A DNA stretch of 64,000 nucleotides from Cuneatibacter caecimuris. Its GTDB lineage: Bacteria > Bacillota > Clostridia > Lachnospirales > Lachnospiraceae. The position numbers were made by a program, and so were the translations under genes. This document shows, piece after piece, positions 32,762 to 41,642 of this stretch (positions are counted from its first letter, which is position 1; every line of letters begins with the position of its first letter). Below the pieces are notes generated by a model. That model was not told the DNA's origin. It did not search any database and saw only the letters and a list, made by a program, of their open reading frames with translations. Location: contig NZ_SGXF01000009.1 of NCBI RefSeq assembly GCF_004216775.1, positions 40,925 to 104,924 on the forward strand, written 5' to 3'.

Positions 32762-34015
32762 TTATCCGGGCAAGCCCTGGATATGGCTGCTGGCTGCCCT
32801 GGCCGGATTTTTAATGGCGGAACAAATTTTCATGGTTCCGTTTACTGTCAAAACCCCTGAGGTTTTCCTGTTGGCTGGGGAAGCCGGCGGGATGAACACT
32901 GCACTTGCGAGTACATCACTCTCGATTTTTCCTAAATTCGTAATGCTGCAACCATTCTGCGTACCGTAACCAAACAGATTTTTTCCTACAAATGCTCCTG
33001 CTTTACTCTCCAAATCTCCTAATGTGGAGATCGCAACAGCGCCAATCAGTTCAGGCAGCATATGTATATAACAGGCGAGCACAAGCATTTTTTTCTGAGG
33101 ACGCCGGCATATATTTGAAACCTTGGATGCCACGGCCTTCGCAAGGGAAAAAATATCCTCTTCCTTCTTTTTGACAACAACGCTGAAAGCGGTAGCATAA
33201 TTGCCCATGGCTCCCTGCCTGTAACATCCCGCTTCACTGCGGATGTCGGCTGCAATGACTACTTTATCTGTATGATCTTCCAGCATCATTTTCGCAATTA
33301 AAAAGTCGTTCACTGAAACCTCATGCTGTTTGCACAATGCCTGTATTTCCTCTAATTCCCGCTTGCCGATGGTATTAATATCTCTTATAATTTTATTATT
33401 CCGGAGAAAGGATCTTTCAAATTCTTTATAGGTTTCATATTTAACCCGCTGCTGTTCTTTTTTCCATTTCCTGTTTGCGCTGTCAATAACCAGCTTACTG
33501 ACCAGGGGCAAATCACTGCCTGCGGGCAGGTCGTTTAATGATTGAATAAGCCTTTCCTCTACAAAATGGGGTGCGCTGCCTTTGACATAATGCCCGGCAA
33601 ATTCCTCCGCCAATTGTAAAAGGCCCCTTCCGTCACATAATAAGTGATGTGCGATCAAAAGTATTTGAAATTCTTTTTCCGCTGGATAAATTAGTATTTT
33701 TAGCAAACATTCTTTTTGGACCTCCCATCCCTGGATTGAGATTTCATCATAATCCTGCTGCCACAGACCAATATCTGCTTTACGAATGACAGGGATTTTT
33801 AAATCATCCTGCACTTGATAATAAAATCTTCCTGTATCTGCTTCTTCGGCAATGATACTTTGTAAAAACGGGTGAGACTTTTGAAGAATCTCCACGCTTT
33901 GCCTGACCTGTTTTTCATCATAGCGGCTTTTGATCTGCGCCATAATTCCAAAATGCATGTTGGGGCACATGAAATGCGCGCGCTCGGTATACACATAATT
34001 TTTGAATGGTTTCAT
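32762..34015 (-). CDS. stand-alone condensation-domain acyltransferase-like protein
   Basis: 417 residues with the condensation-domain/PapA acyltransferase active site HHLLCDG (residues 123-129, pattern HHxxxDG). The N-terminal half contains QVRQSVEILQKSHPFLQSII, typical of the first lobe; the second lobe has VSVNDFLIAKM, VVIAADIRS, AMGNYATAF and a terminal VNGTMKIC. No adenylation or carrier domain is attached, so it is a free-standing enzyme making an ester or amide of unknown substrates. The ATG overlaps the TetR stop codon by 4 bp on the minus strand, so the regulator and enzyme form an operon. Confidence 0.8.
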   Translation of the reverse strand: MKPFKNYVYTERAHFMCPNMHFGIMAQIKSRYDEKQVRQSVEILQKSHPFLQSIIAEEADTGRFYYQVQDDLKIPVIRKADIGLWQQDYDEISIQGWEVQKECLLKILIYPAEKEFQILLIAHHLLCDGRGLLQLAEEFAGHYVKGSAPHFVEERLIQSLNDLPAGSDLPLVSKLVIDSANRKWKKEQQRVKYETYKEFERSFLRNNKIIRDINTIGKRELEEIQALCKQHEVSVNDFLIAKMMLEDHTDKVVIAADIRSEAGCYRQGAMGNYATAFSVVVKKKEEDIFSLAKAVASKVSNICRRPQKKMLVLACYIHMLPELIGAVAISTLGDLESKAGAFVGKNLFGYGTQNGCSITNLGKIESDVLASAVFIPPASPANRKTSGVLTVNGTMKICSAIKNPARAASSHIQGLPG

Positions 34016-34587
34016 AATAATTCCTCCAATTTAATCTGCCTGCGTCTGGCAATCTCTTTCTCACCTGAATTGTGGTATAATCTAAAACTCGCACATGCTC
34101 CTGTAAGCATTTGCTTTATTTCCTCCTGCGTGATACTCGTGGTGTTTGAAGAAACGATTGTGGCTATACCATGTGTAAATATCCATGTCTTTACAAACAC
34201 GTCCGGATCAATTTCAACAGGCAGATGCTTAGCCAAATCATAAAAGCTTTCCAGCTTTGTTCCGCTGTCAGACATACATAACAGATGAAATAAATTTTTC
34301 TCTCTCTCCGCCAATTCCACATATTTCAATCCCATGCTCAGAAAATATGGTGTTTCTGGATCAGAAGGCGGCTGCAGCATGTATTCTTCAAAAAATGTTT
34401 GTGTTTTCTTATATACTTCCTTCTTTAGTTCGTTCATATTGCGGAAAGTATGAAATATTGGCTGGGTAGAACAGTTTAGTTCTTTGGCAAGCAGCCGGGC
34501 AGTTACTTTTTCAAATCCATATAATCTTGTTAACGCGAAGGCTTTATCAATAAGGGCCTGTTTTTGTATTTTTGCTTTGGGGGGCAT
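34012..34587 (-). CDS. TetR/AcrR family transcriptional regulator
   Basis: 191 residues. N-terminal TetR helix-turn-helix: KQALIDKAFALTRLYGFEKVTARLLAKELNCSTQPIFHTFRNMNELKKEVYKK. The C-terminal ligand domain contains the TetR_C_13-type pattern (FVKTWIFTHGIATIV). AAAGGAGG precedes the ATG. Divergent from the tandem MerR gene, first in an operon with the condensation-domain gene, which it probably represses together with itself. Confidence 0.88.
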   Translation of the reverse strand: MPPKAKIQKQALIDKAFALTRLYGFEKVTARLLAKELNCSTQPIFHTFRNMNELKKEVYKKTQTFFEEYMLQPPSDPETPYFLSMGLKYVELAEREKNLFHLLCMSDSGTKLESFYDLAKHLPVEIDPDVFVKTWIFTHGIATIVSSNTTSITQEEIKQMLTGACASFRLYHNSGEKEIARRRQIKLEELL

Positions 34588-34698
34588 GCGGACCTCCTTT
34601 TAATATCTAAGTTATATATCAATGTTATTATACAATACCGCTTTGATTTTTGCAAGTAATATGGCAAAATAAGAATGAAATCAGAGGAGGACTGGAAT

Positions 34699-35442
34699 AT
34701 GAAGGTTTATAAGACTTCAGAGGTTGCGAAAATAATTGGGATTCATCCCAATACAGTACGGCTTTATGAGGAATGGGGGCTGATTCCCAGGCCGGAACGT
34801 CTTCCCAATGGTTACCGGGTATTCACTGAACTCCATATTGACCAGCTGCAGCTGGCCCGGACGGCGTTTCAGGTGGAAGTGCTGCAGAACGGCCTGCGCA
34901 AAAAAATCTCCTCCATGGTCAGAGCATCAGCATCAGGAGATTTTGACCGGGCCCTCACCATGGTTCGGGAATATCAGCGCCAGCTGCAGGAGGAACAAAG
35001 AAATGCAGAAGAAGCGATTAATATTGTAACCCATTTTTTGGAGAAAAATTTGGCGGAGGACGGAGTATCCATGAAGCGCAGGGAAGTATCAGAGTATTTG
35101 GATATTTCAATGGATACGCTCCGCAACTGGGAAATGAACGGCTTGCTGAAGGTCAGGCGCAGGCAGAACGGATACCGTATCTATACGGGTGAAGATATTA
35201 ATCGTCTGAAAGTGATCAGATCACTCCGGTGCGCCAATTATTCTCTGGAAGCGATTCTGCGCATGCTGACTGAGCTTTCATCGGATCCCCGGACGAATCT
35301 GGAAAAGGCGCTGAATATTCCGGAAAATGATTCAGAAATTGTTTCCGTTTGCGACAGGCTGATTATTTCTCTTCAACAGGCGGCTGCAAATGCGGATATC
35401 ATGATCAGACAGATTGAAGAGATGAAATTGAAGCATCAATAA
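34699..35442 (+). CDS. MerR family regulator with two tandem DNA-binding domains
   Basis: 247 residues. Residues 1-70 form one MerR HTH/wing (YKTSEVAKIIGIHPNTVRLYEEWGLIPRP, GYRVFTE), a helical coiled coil covers about 80-120, and residues 126-195 form a second MerR HTH/wing (MKRREVSEYLDISMDTLRNWEMNGLL, NGYRIYTGEDINRLK). No separate ligand domain is visible. GAGGAGG lies about 10 bases before the ATG at 34699; an in-frame ATG at 34675 lacks a site. It precedes an ABC exporter by 74 bp and probably controls it. Confidence 0.87.
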   Translation: MKVYKTSEVAKIIGIHPNTVRLYEEWGLIPRPERLPNGYRVFTELHIDQLQLARTAFQVEVLQNGLRKKISSMVRASASGDFDRALTMVREYQRQLQEEQRNAEEAINIVTHFLEKNLAEDGVSMKRREVSEYLDISMDTLRNWEMNGLLKVRRRQNGYRIYTGEDINRLKVIRSLRCANYSLEAILRMLTELSSDPRTNLEKALNIPENDSEIVSVCDRLIISLQQAAANADIMIRQIEEMKLKHQ

Positions 35443-35516
35443 CCCTCCATTATAACACCAGACTTCTTCCGGCTGCTAGAATAGGGTAGTGCCAACAGCA
35501 CAGGAAGGAGAAAAAA

Positions 35517-36242
35517 ATGGAGGATGTAATTAAAGTAACACAGCTGTCAAAGTCGTATGGCAGCCAGAAAGCAGTCAGTGAATTGGAACTGTCTGTAAAA
35601 AAGGGAACTGTTTTTGGGCTGCTGGGAGCGAATGGAGCCGGAAAAAGCACTGCGATTGAATGTATTCTGGGTACAAAAAAAGCAGATCAGGGCCAGGTTT
35701 TGATTCTTGGCCTCAACCCGGTACGGGACAGGAAAAGCCTGTTCCAGAAGATCGGCGTTCAATTTCAGGAAAACTGCTACCAGACTGAAATTCTGGTCTC
35801 AGAACTATGTGAAGAAACAGCCTGTCTTTACCAGTCGCCCGCCGACTGGAAGAGTCTCTGCTCAGAATTCGGCTTGAGCGGCAAATATAAGAGCCCTGTA
35901 AAGAACCTCTCCGGAGGAGAGCGCCAGAAACTCTTTATTGTGATGGCATTGATCCCTAACCCTCAGGTGGTATTTTTAGACGAACTGACCACTGGGCTGG
36001 ACGCCAAAGCGCGGAGGGACGTTTGGAAAATTCTGTCTGAATTAAAAAGAAGAGGGCTGACAATATTTTTGACTTCTCATTTTATGGATGAGGTGGAGGC
36101 CCTTTGCGACCAGATCTGTATTCTGAAAGAGGGAAGGGCTGTTTTTTACGGAACAGTCGGCCAGGCAAAACAGTTCAGCGGGTGTGAAGATTTTGAAGAG
36201 GCCTATCTGGCACTTTCCGGAGAGGAGGATGAAATCGGATGA
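35517..36242 (+). CDS. ABC transporter ATP-binding protein
   Basis: 241-residue nucleotide-binding subunit of an ABC-2 type exporter. Walker A GANGAGKS, Q-loop VQFQEN, signature LSGGERQK, Walker B VVFLDEL (DEL in place of the common DEP), D-loop TGLDAKARR, and H-loop LTSHFMDE are in order. AAGGAG precedes the ATG. Its stop overlaps the permease start (ATGA), so the two subunits are coupled. Probably drug or antimicrobial peptide export under the tandem MerR regulator. Confidence 0.93.
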   Translation: MEDVIKVTQLSKSYGSQKAVSELELSVKKGTVFGLLGANGAGKSTAIECILGTKKADQGQVLILGLNPVRDRKSLFQKIGVQFQENCYQTEILVSELCEETACLYQSPADWKSLCSEFGLSGKYKSPVKNLSGGERQKLFIVMALIPNPQVVFLDELTTGLDAKARRDVWKILSELKRRGLTIFLTSHFMDEVEALCDQICILKEGRAVFYGTVGQAKQFSGCEDFEEAYLALSGEEDEIG

Positions 36243-36982
36243 GATCTTTTGGGATTTTATTGAAAAATGAGTGGAAGCTCAGCGTCAGAAATATGAATAT
36301 GGTGATTTTTGCTGTCCTCCTGCCGCTGGTTGTTCTGATTATTTTGGGAATGATTTATGGGGCTGAGCCGGCTTTTTCCGGCGCCGCTTATATGTTTATG
36401 GAACAATCATTCGGCGCGCTCTGCACAATTTCCATCTGTGCGGGCGGCTTGATGGGGCTCCCCCTTGTGGTGGCTGAATACAGAGAACAAAAGATATTAA
36501 AAAGGTTTCAGGCAACGCCGGTCAGCCCGGCCCGGCTGCTGGCAGTGGAGCTGGCAATCTATGTCATTTACTGCTGCGTATCTCTGCTTACGCTGATTTT
36601 GGCGTCCTGGATTTTTTTCAAAGTTTCCATTCGTGGATCGTGGCCTGGATTTTTGGGAAGCTGGCTGCTTACCATGATATCTACTTTAAGTATCGGAATG
36701 ATGGTTGGCGGAATTGCGAGAAACTCCAAAAGCGCTGGCGTGATCGCCTCTCTTTTATACTTTCCCATGCTGGTTTTTTCAGGAGCGACACTTCCCCTGG
36801 AGGTCATGCCGGAGATCATGCGGAAGATTGTAAACGTATTTCCCCTGACCCAGGGAATTCAGCTCATGAAGGCCGCTTTTTTGGGGCTCCCGGCGGAAAA
36901 TGCCGGATGGTCCGCTGCAGTAATGGTTGTTGTTACAATCGTATGTACGGGAATTTCTGTCAGATTTTTTCGATGGGAATAA
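36239..36982 (+). CDS. ABC-2 type transporter permease
   Basis: 247-residue membrane protein with six hydrophobic segments. The arrangement is that of ABC-2 permeases: a short N-terminal amphipathic region (LLKNEWKLSVRNMNM), a first span, then a cytoplasmic loop with EYREQKILKRFQATPVSPARLLAVEL, and a terminal group of spans with FPMLVFSGATLPLEVMPEIMRKI and FPLTQGIQLMKA, which are the family signatures. Overlaps its ATPase by 4 bp. Confidence 0.92.
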   Translation: MRSFGILLKNEWKLSVRNMNMVIFAVLLPLVVLIILGMIYGAEPAFSGAAYMFMEQSFGALCTISICAGGLMGLPLVVAEYREQKILKRFQATPVSPARLLAVELAIYVIYCCVSLLTLILASWIFFKVSIRGSWPGFLGSWLLTMISTLSIGMMVGGIARNSKSAGVIASLLYFPMLVFSGATLPLEVMPEIMRKIVNVFPLTQGIQLMKAAFLGLPAENAGWSAAVMVVVTIVCTGISVRFFRWE

Positions 36983-37158
36983 GGATAAAAGAGCGGTTTG
37001 TGATAAAAAATTGCAGAAAAACAGATTATTTTGGGCAGAATACCTCTGTCAGCATTGGAGCGCCGCATCTGAGCCTGGTGTTGAGGCCGGGTAATATTTC
37101 AGGATACAGCATCACCAGAGATACCAGGCGGACAGCGGTTATCAGGAAAAGAGGGAAA

Positions 37159-37689
37159 ATGAGAAAAGCGGTATTATACATCGCAATGAGCCTGGACGGC
37201 TATATTGCCGACAGGAACGGAGGCGTAGGCTGGCTGGAGGGGGACGGGAGCGACTGCAGCCATCCGGGGACGTATGAAGCGTTTTATAAAACAGTGGATA
37301 CAATAATCCTGGGAAACAAAACGTACCGGCAGATTGCTGAAGAATTGTCTCCCGATAAGTGGATCTATGAAGGAAAAAAGAGTTATGTGCTCACCCATCA
37401 TCCTCCTATGTCTACGGAAGAGGTGACATTTACAGCCCGGCCAATAGAGGACCTGGTCAGAGATTTAAAGAATGAAAAGGGAAAAGATATCTGGATTTGT
37501 GGAGGCGCTTCAGTGATTAACCAGCTATTGGAGTCCGATCTGATAGATAGGATCTGTATTACGATCATACCGGTCATTCTTGGCCAGGGAGTCCCTCTTT
37601 TTTCGGAACATGAAAAATCAATGAAATTAAAACTGAAATCTGTTAAAAGCTATAACGGCATGACAGATCTTATATACGAAAAAAGATAA
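37159..37689 (+). CDS. dihydrofolate reductase family protein (RibD C-terminal type)
   Basis: 176-residue NADPH-binding protein of the RibD-C/DHFR-like family: KAVLYIAMSLDGYIADRNGGVGWL, TIILGNKTYRQI, DIWICGGASVINQLLESDLIDRI, and a C-terminal LILGQGVPLF-type motif (PVILGQGVPLF). Such stand-alone proteins are annotated as dihydrofolate reductases but function is mostly untested. GAGGG lies 5 bases upstream of the ATG. A much longer open frame to 36640 is a shadow of the permease gene. Terminator follows. Confidence 0.85.
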   Translation: MRKAVLYIAMSLDGYIADRNGGVGWLEGDGSDCSHPGTYEAFYKTVDTIILGNKTYRQIAEELSPDKWIYEGKKSYVLTHHPPMSTEEVTFTARPIEDLVRDLKNEKGKDIWICGGASVINQLLESDLIDRICITIIPVILGQGVPLFSEHEKSMKLKLKSVKSYNGMTDLIYEKR

Positions 37690-37707
37690 TGGACAGGCTT
37701 GAAACGC

Positions 37708-37743
37708 AAATTGGGCTCTGCAGTGCTGCAGAAGCCCAATTTT
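37708..37743 (+). terminator. intrinsic terminator after the DHFR-like gene
   Basis: AAATTGGGCT pairs with AGCCCAATTT; the inner CTGCAG/CTGCAG also pairs. A/T tracts on both sides suit either direction. Confidence 0.8.
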
Positions 37744-37834
37744 ATATGTAGAAAAATCTTTATGCGGGATGTGCATCACGCGGTAGCGTCAAAGTACTCT
37801 TACCCACTTTGTGATGGCATAATACAGCCCTGTA

Positions 37835-37843
37835 TGTTATAAT
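37835..37843 (+). promoter_or_regulatory. extended -10 promoter of the histidine kinase gene
   Basis: TGT directly followed by TATAAT (37838-37843) is an extended -10; no good -35 at 17 bp. About 55 bp before the GTG start. Confidence 0.45.
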
Positions 37844-37897
37844 AAGTCCAGCTGGTTTCCCAGAGGGAAGCCAAATGAACGAAAGGTGGTCGGCAAA

Positions 37898-40800
37898 GTG
37901 GAGAATCAGTCTGACAGAAAGCGCGCCACGGGGCAGGAAGAGGCAAAGACTCTTGCCAGCCGTCTGATGCATATGCATTACTGTGAAGGAAACGCAGAAG
38001 GGGTGGCGGCTTTTTTTGCGCCTGAATTCACCTGGATTGGGGCCGGAGAAGAGCAGCACGCAGCGGACCGGGAGAGTGCGGAAGCAATTTTCCGGCAGTT
38101 TGGTGAAGCGATTCCTGCCTGTGATATTTGGGATGAGAAGTACGATGTCACCCAGCCTGCCCGGGGGGTATTTGTGGTTTCAGGAAGGATGTGGATCGCT
38201 ACAGCGCCAGGAGTGGAGATGTATCTGAAGGTACACCAGCGGGTCACCTTTGTCTTTCAGGAAACTGAGGACGGGTTAAAATGTTCACATATCCACTGCT
38301 CCAACCCATACCAGGAAATGGTGGGCGGAGAGCTGTTTCCTGAAAAAATCGGCAGGCAGTCCTACGACTATGTACAGGAAAGACTGCTGGAGCTGGAAGA
38401 ACAGAATACGCAGCAAAACCGGCAGATGGAAGTGGTGATGGCCTCCATTGCCGGAGGACTGAAAATCAGCAACGATGACGAAACTTATTCTTATGCTTAT
38501 GTCAGCAGGGAAGCAGCGGCGCTGTTCGGATATACTGTAGAGGAATTTATGGAAGTTACCGGCGGCACAGCGGTGGGGGCGGTCTATCCGCCGGATCTGG
38601 AACAGGCCCTGGCGGATTGTGCTGAGGCCTTTCGGGACGGAGGCCTGTCCTATTCCACACGCTACCGGGTGCGCTGCAGGGACGGCAGCCTGAAATGGGT
38701 GATTGACAGTGGAAAAAAGGCCCTGGACGGAGAGGGCAGCTGGATGGTGAACAGCTTATATCTGGACGTTACCAGGGCAGAGGAAGATGCCCAGCGCCTG
38801 CGGGAGCAGACGCAGCTGCTCACCAGCATATATGATACAGTTCCCTGTGGGATTATCCGGTTCGTGTGCAGGAAAAGCGGAAAATATGAATTGATTTCCC
38901 TGAACCGCGCCGCGCTGTCCCTGCTGGGTTATAAAAATATGGAAGACGGATTAAAGGACTGGGGAGAAGGAGTGTTGGGAGCGGTTCTGGATGAGGATAA
39001 ACAGGCGATGGTCCGCTCATATGCAGAGCTGCGGGAAGTGGGGGAACGCCAGGTCATTGAATACCGGGCCCGCTGGAAGGACGGATCGCTGCGCTGGCTG
39101 GACGGGATGAACATGGTGGTGGACATGACCCCGGAAGGAGAGCCGGTGATTCAGCGTACAGTGGTGGATATCACCCAGCGGCAGCAGCTGCAGCGCCAGC
39201 TGGAGCAGGAGCAGGAAATGTACCGGGTGGCTATGGAATCCAGCACGGATACGATGTTTGAATATCTCATGGCCTCTGATACCTTTATCAGCTATGAGCC
39301 CCGCAGCGGAGGCGGGGTGGTGCGCCGTGAGCTGGCTCATTATTCAGAGCTGATGGAAGATGAAAAATTTGTCCATCCGGAGGACGCGCAGGCAGTGATA
39401 GATAATATCTGCAATGGTCAGGCAGAGGTATTTGAAGCGCGGGTAGTCACACCTGAGACAGCGCCGGGGGATTACCGGTGGCACCGGATCAGCAGCCGTT
39501 TGATTCTGCAAAACGGCAGGCCCGGCCGTGTGGTGGGTACCATCAGGAATATACATACCATGAAGGAGACGATTTCCGAAAATAACGAACGCCTGCATAT
39601 GAATCAATCCGCCCTGCAGGCTATCAGCGGAGTATATAACGGAATATTCTATGTTAACCTGACTGAGGATCAGTATTATGCGGTGCGCCTTCCTCAGTTG
39701 AATAAGGCTATGAATTTTCCGCGTACCGGAGCTTTTTCTTCAGACTTATGCAGGGAACTGCTGTTTTATGCAGAAGAGGAGGACCGCCCCCGGCTGGCCG
39801 ATGTGTGCTGCAGAGAGCGGCTGCTGCAGGAATTTTCCCGGATTAATGATCATGCAGAGGCGGAGTTTCGCCAGAATTCCCTTTTCTCAGGAGAAGAAAA
39901 TTCTTCCTGGCTGCGTCTGGAGATCCATCCGGTGTCTGTAGAGACGGCAGACGTTAAAACAGCGATTGTAACGCTGCGCAATGTCAGCGGAGAGAAGAAG
40001 CGGGAGCTGGAACGGCTTGGGGAAGAAAAGGCGGCAAAGAAGGCTTTGGAAGAAGCGTACGAGGGGGCCAGAAAAGCCAATCATGCAAAATCTGAGTTTC
40101 TTTCCAGAATGAGCCATGATATCAGAACGCCGATGAACGCAATTCTGGGGATGACATCTATTGCGGAAAGGCAGCTTGACGACAGGAAGAAGATCTCAGA
40201 TTGCCTGAAAAAAATACGTGTGTCAGGAGATCATCTTCTGGGGCTGATTAATGAGGTTTTGGATATGTCTAAAATAGAGTCCGGCAGCACCGGGCTCAGT
40301 GAGAGAACATTCAGCCTCACCGGGATGCTGGACTCTGTACAGCAGATCATTCGTCCGGATTCGGACCAGAAGCGCCAGAAGTTCATTGTCCGCCATGAAA
40401 TACACAGTGACGCTGTGTGCGGAGATTCTATGCGGGTTCAGCAGATTCTGCTGAATCTTCTGTCCAACGCAGTGAAGTATACTCCGGAAGGAGGAACGGT
40501 GAGCCTGACTGCAGAGGAGAAGCATTCCGGCCGGAGCGGCGTAGGCTGTTTTGAATTTGCCGTAGAGGATAATGGAATCGGAATTTCCCCGGAATTCATG
40601 AAAAAGCTGTTTGAGCCTTTTGAGAGAGCGGAAGATTCCAGGGTGAGCTGTGTGCAGGGAACGGGCCTGGGACTGGCAATCGCCCATAATCTGGTGGAAA
40701 TGATGAACGGAACGATCCGGGTGGAGAGCAGAACTGACCAGGGTTCCAAGTTTATCGTAACCATATTTCTGAAGTTGGCGGAACAGAGGGAGGAACTGTC

Positions 40801-41266
40801 TTCCCACAGAATAACAGCCGGTAAGAAACAGGAGGGTTTCGCTCCGGGAGCCAGAATTCTTCTGGTAGAAGATAATGATATTAATCGAGAGATCGCCCGG
40901 GAATTGCTGAGGATGTCGGGGCTGGATACAGTCTGCGCCTCAGACGGGAGGCAGGCAGTGGAACGGTTCCGGTCTGACCCGCCCGGGACATATGATCTGA
41001 TTCTGATGGATATACAAATGCCTGTGATGGACGGGTATGAGGCAACCAGGGAAATCCGCAGGCTCGGGGATACAGGAGAAAGGCCTGACGCGGCAGAAAT
41101 CCCAATCATCGCTCTTACGGCGAATGCTTTTGCGGACGACGCATACCGCGCGCGGGAAGCAGGAATGAACGAGCATGTGGCGAAACCGCTGGAAATGGAC
41201 CGGCTGCTGGCAGTGCTGCATCAATGGCTGCCGAATCCACCGCTGACCGGAGGAAATGATAAATAA
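37898..41266 (+). CDS. hybrid sensor histidine kinase with NTF2-like, PAS, kinase and receiver domains
   Basis: 1122 residues, no transmembrane segment, so cytoplasmic. Order: NTF2/SnoaL-like domain (about 15-140; [26 protein letters not shown]), coiled linker, three or four PAS domains (about 180-300, 310-430, 440-560 and a weaker 575-700), a coiled coil, HisKA with phospho-acceptor His740 in [14 protein letters not shown], HATPase with [21 protein letters not shown] and [11 protein letters not shown], and a C-terminal receiver with Asp1038 in [17 protein letters not shown] at 37898 follows AAAGGTGG; a GTG four codons earlier is possible. No partner regulator gene is adjacent. Confidence 0.93.
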   Translation: MENQSDRKRATGQEEAKTLASRLMHMHYCEGNAEGVAAFFAPEFTWIGAGEEQHAADRESAEAIFRQFGEAIPACDIWDEKYDVTQPARGVFVVSGRMWIATAPGVEMYLKVHQRVTFVFQETEDGLKCSHIHCSNPYQEMVGGELFPEKIGRQSYDYVQERLLELEEQNTQQNRQMEVVMASIAGGLKISNDDETYSYAYVSREAAALFGYTVEEFMEVTGGTAVGAVYPPDLEQALADCAEAFRDGGLSYSTRYRVRCRDGSLKWVIDSGKKALDGEGSWMVNSLYLDVTRAEEDAQRLREQTQLLTSIYDTVPCGIIRFVCRKSGKYELISLNRAALSLLGYKNMEDGLKDWGEGVLGAVLDEDKQAMVRSYAELREVGERQVIEYRARWKDGSLRWLDGMNMVVDMTPEGEPVIQRTVVDITQRQQLQRQLEQEQEMYRVAMESSTDTMFEYLMASDTFISYEPRSGGGVVRRELAHYSELMEDEKFVHPEDAQAVIDNICNGQAEVFEARVVTPETAPGDYRWHRISSRLILQNGRPGRVVGTIRNIHTMKETISENNERLHMNQSALQAISGVYNGIFYVNLTEDQYYAVRLPQLNKAMNFPRTGAFSSDLCRELLFYAEEEDRPRLADVCCRERLLQEFSRINDHAEAEFRQNSLFSGEENSSWLRLEIHPVSVETADVKTAIVTLRNVSGEKKRELERLGEEKAAKKALEEAYEGARKANHAKSEFLSRMSHDIRTPMNAILGMTSIAERQLDDRKKISDCLKKIRVSGDHLLGLINEVLDMSKIESGSTGLSERTFSLTGMLDSVQQIIRPDSDQKRQKFIVRHEIHSDAVCGDSMRVQQILLNLLSNAVKYTPEGGTVSLTAEEKHSGRSGVGCFEFAVEDNGIGISPEFMKKLFEPFERAEDSRVSCVQGTGLGLAIAHNLVEMMNGTIRVESRTDQGSKFIVTIFLKLAEQREELSSHRITAGKKQEGFAPGARILLVEDNDINREIARELLRMSGLDTVCASDGRQAVERFRSDPPGTYDLILMDIQMPVMDGYEATREIRRLGDTGERPDAAEIPIIALTANAFADDAYRAREAGMNEHVAKPLEMDRLLAVLHQWLPNPPLTGGNDK

Positions 41267-41286
41267 AAGAAAAGCTGATTTGGTCA

Positions 41287-41326
41287 AAAGCCGGCAGAAA
41301 TGAAATATTTTCTGCCGGCTTTTTTT
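41287..41326 (+). terminator. intrinsic terminator of the histidine kinase gene
   Basis: AAAGCCGGCAGAAA pairs with TTTCTGCCGGCTTT around TGAAATA, followed by a run of seven T. Repeat copy E begins right after. Confidence 0.88.
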
Positions 41327-41327
41327 A

Positions 41328-41455
41328 TTACATAGGAAACTGCGTTCCCTATGTAACAAAACCCTCCGGGGGGATGCGCACTACGCGCTAAGGAAATATG
41401 GCCGCTGAAGCGGCCGCGCTCCGGCGCGAGAGTCCGGCGGGCCGGACTCTTTGTT
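41328..41455 (+). repeat. three-hairpin intergenic repeat, copy E (subtype II)
   Basis: TTACATAGGAAAC pairs with GTTCCCTATGTAA over 12 of 13 positions; hairpin 2 has GGCCGC TGAA GCGGCC inside GCGC/GCGC; hairpin 3 GAGTCCGGC GG GCCGGACTC then TTTGTT. The inner stem is perfect here where copy C has one mismatch. Confidence 0.9.
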
Positions 41456-41456
41456 C

Positions 41457-41521
41457 TTGTGTAGGAAACTGCGTTCCCTATGTAACAAAACCCTCCGGGG
41501 ATGCGCATTGCGCGCTAAGGA
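41457..41521 (+). repeat. three-hairpin repeat, copy F (5' fragment, truncated)
   Basis: Identical in plan to copy E up to GCGCGCTAAGGAAA, then breaks off into the leader of the IbrA-like gene, losing the right half of hairpin 2 and hairpin 3. The break marks a junction with the IbrA/IbrB-like module. Confidence 0.85.
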
Positions 41522-41642
41522 AATAAAAGAAATTGGAAAAAAATTCCAGCAAAGCATTGATATTATTCAAGAGGATAAATATAATAGTTATAACGCCGCG
41601 TTCTCCTGCCGCATAGAGGGAGGCGATATACGAAAGAAAAGG

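Noticed and set aside
36640..37158. Upstream in-frame extension of the DHFR-like gene
   Set aside because: It overlaps the ABC permease in another frame; the GAGGG site and family N-terminus place the start at 37159.
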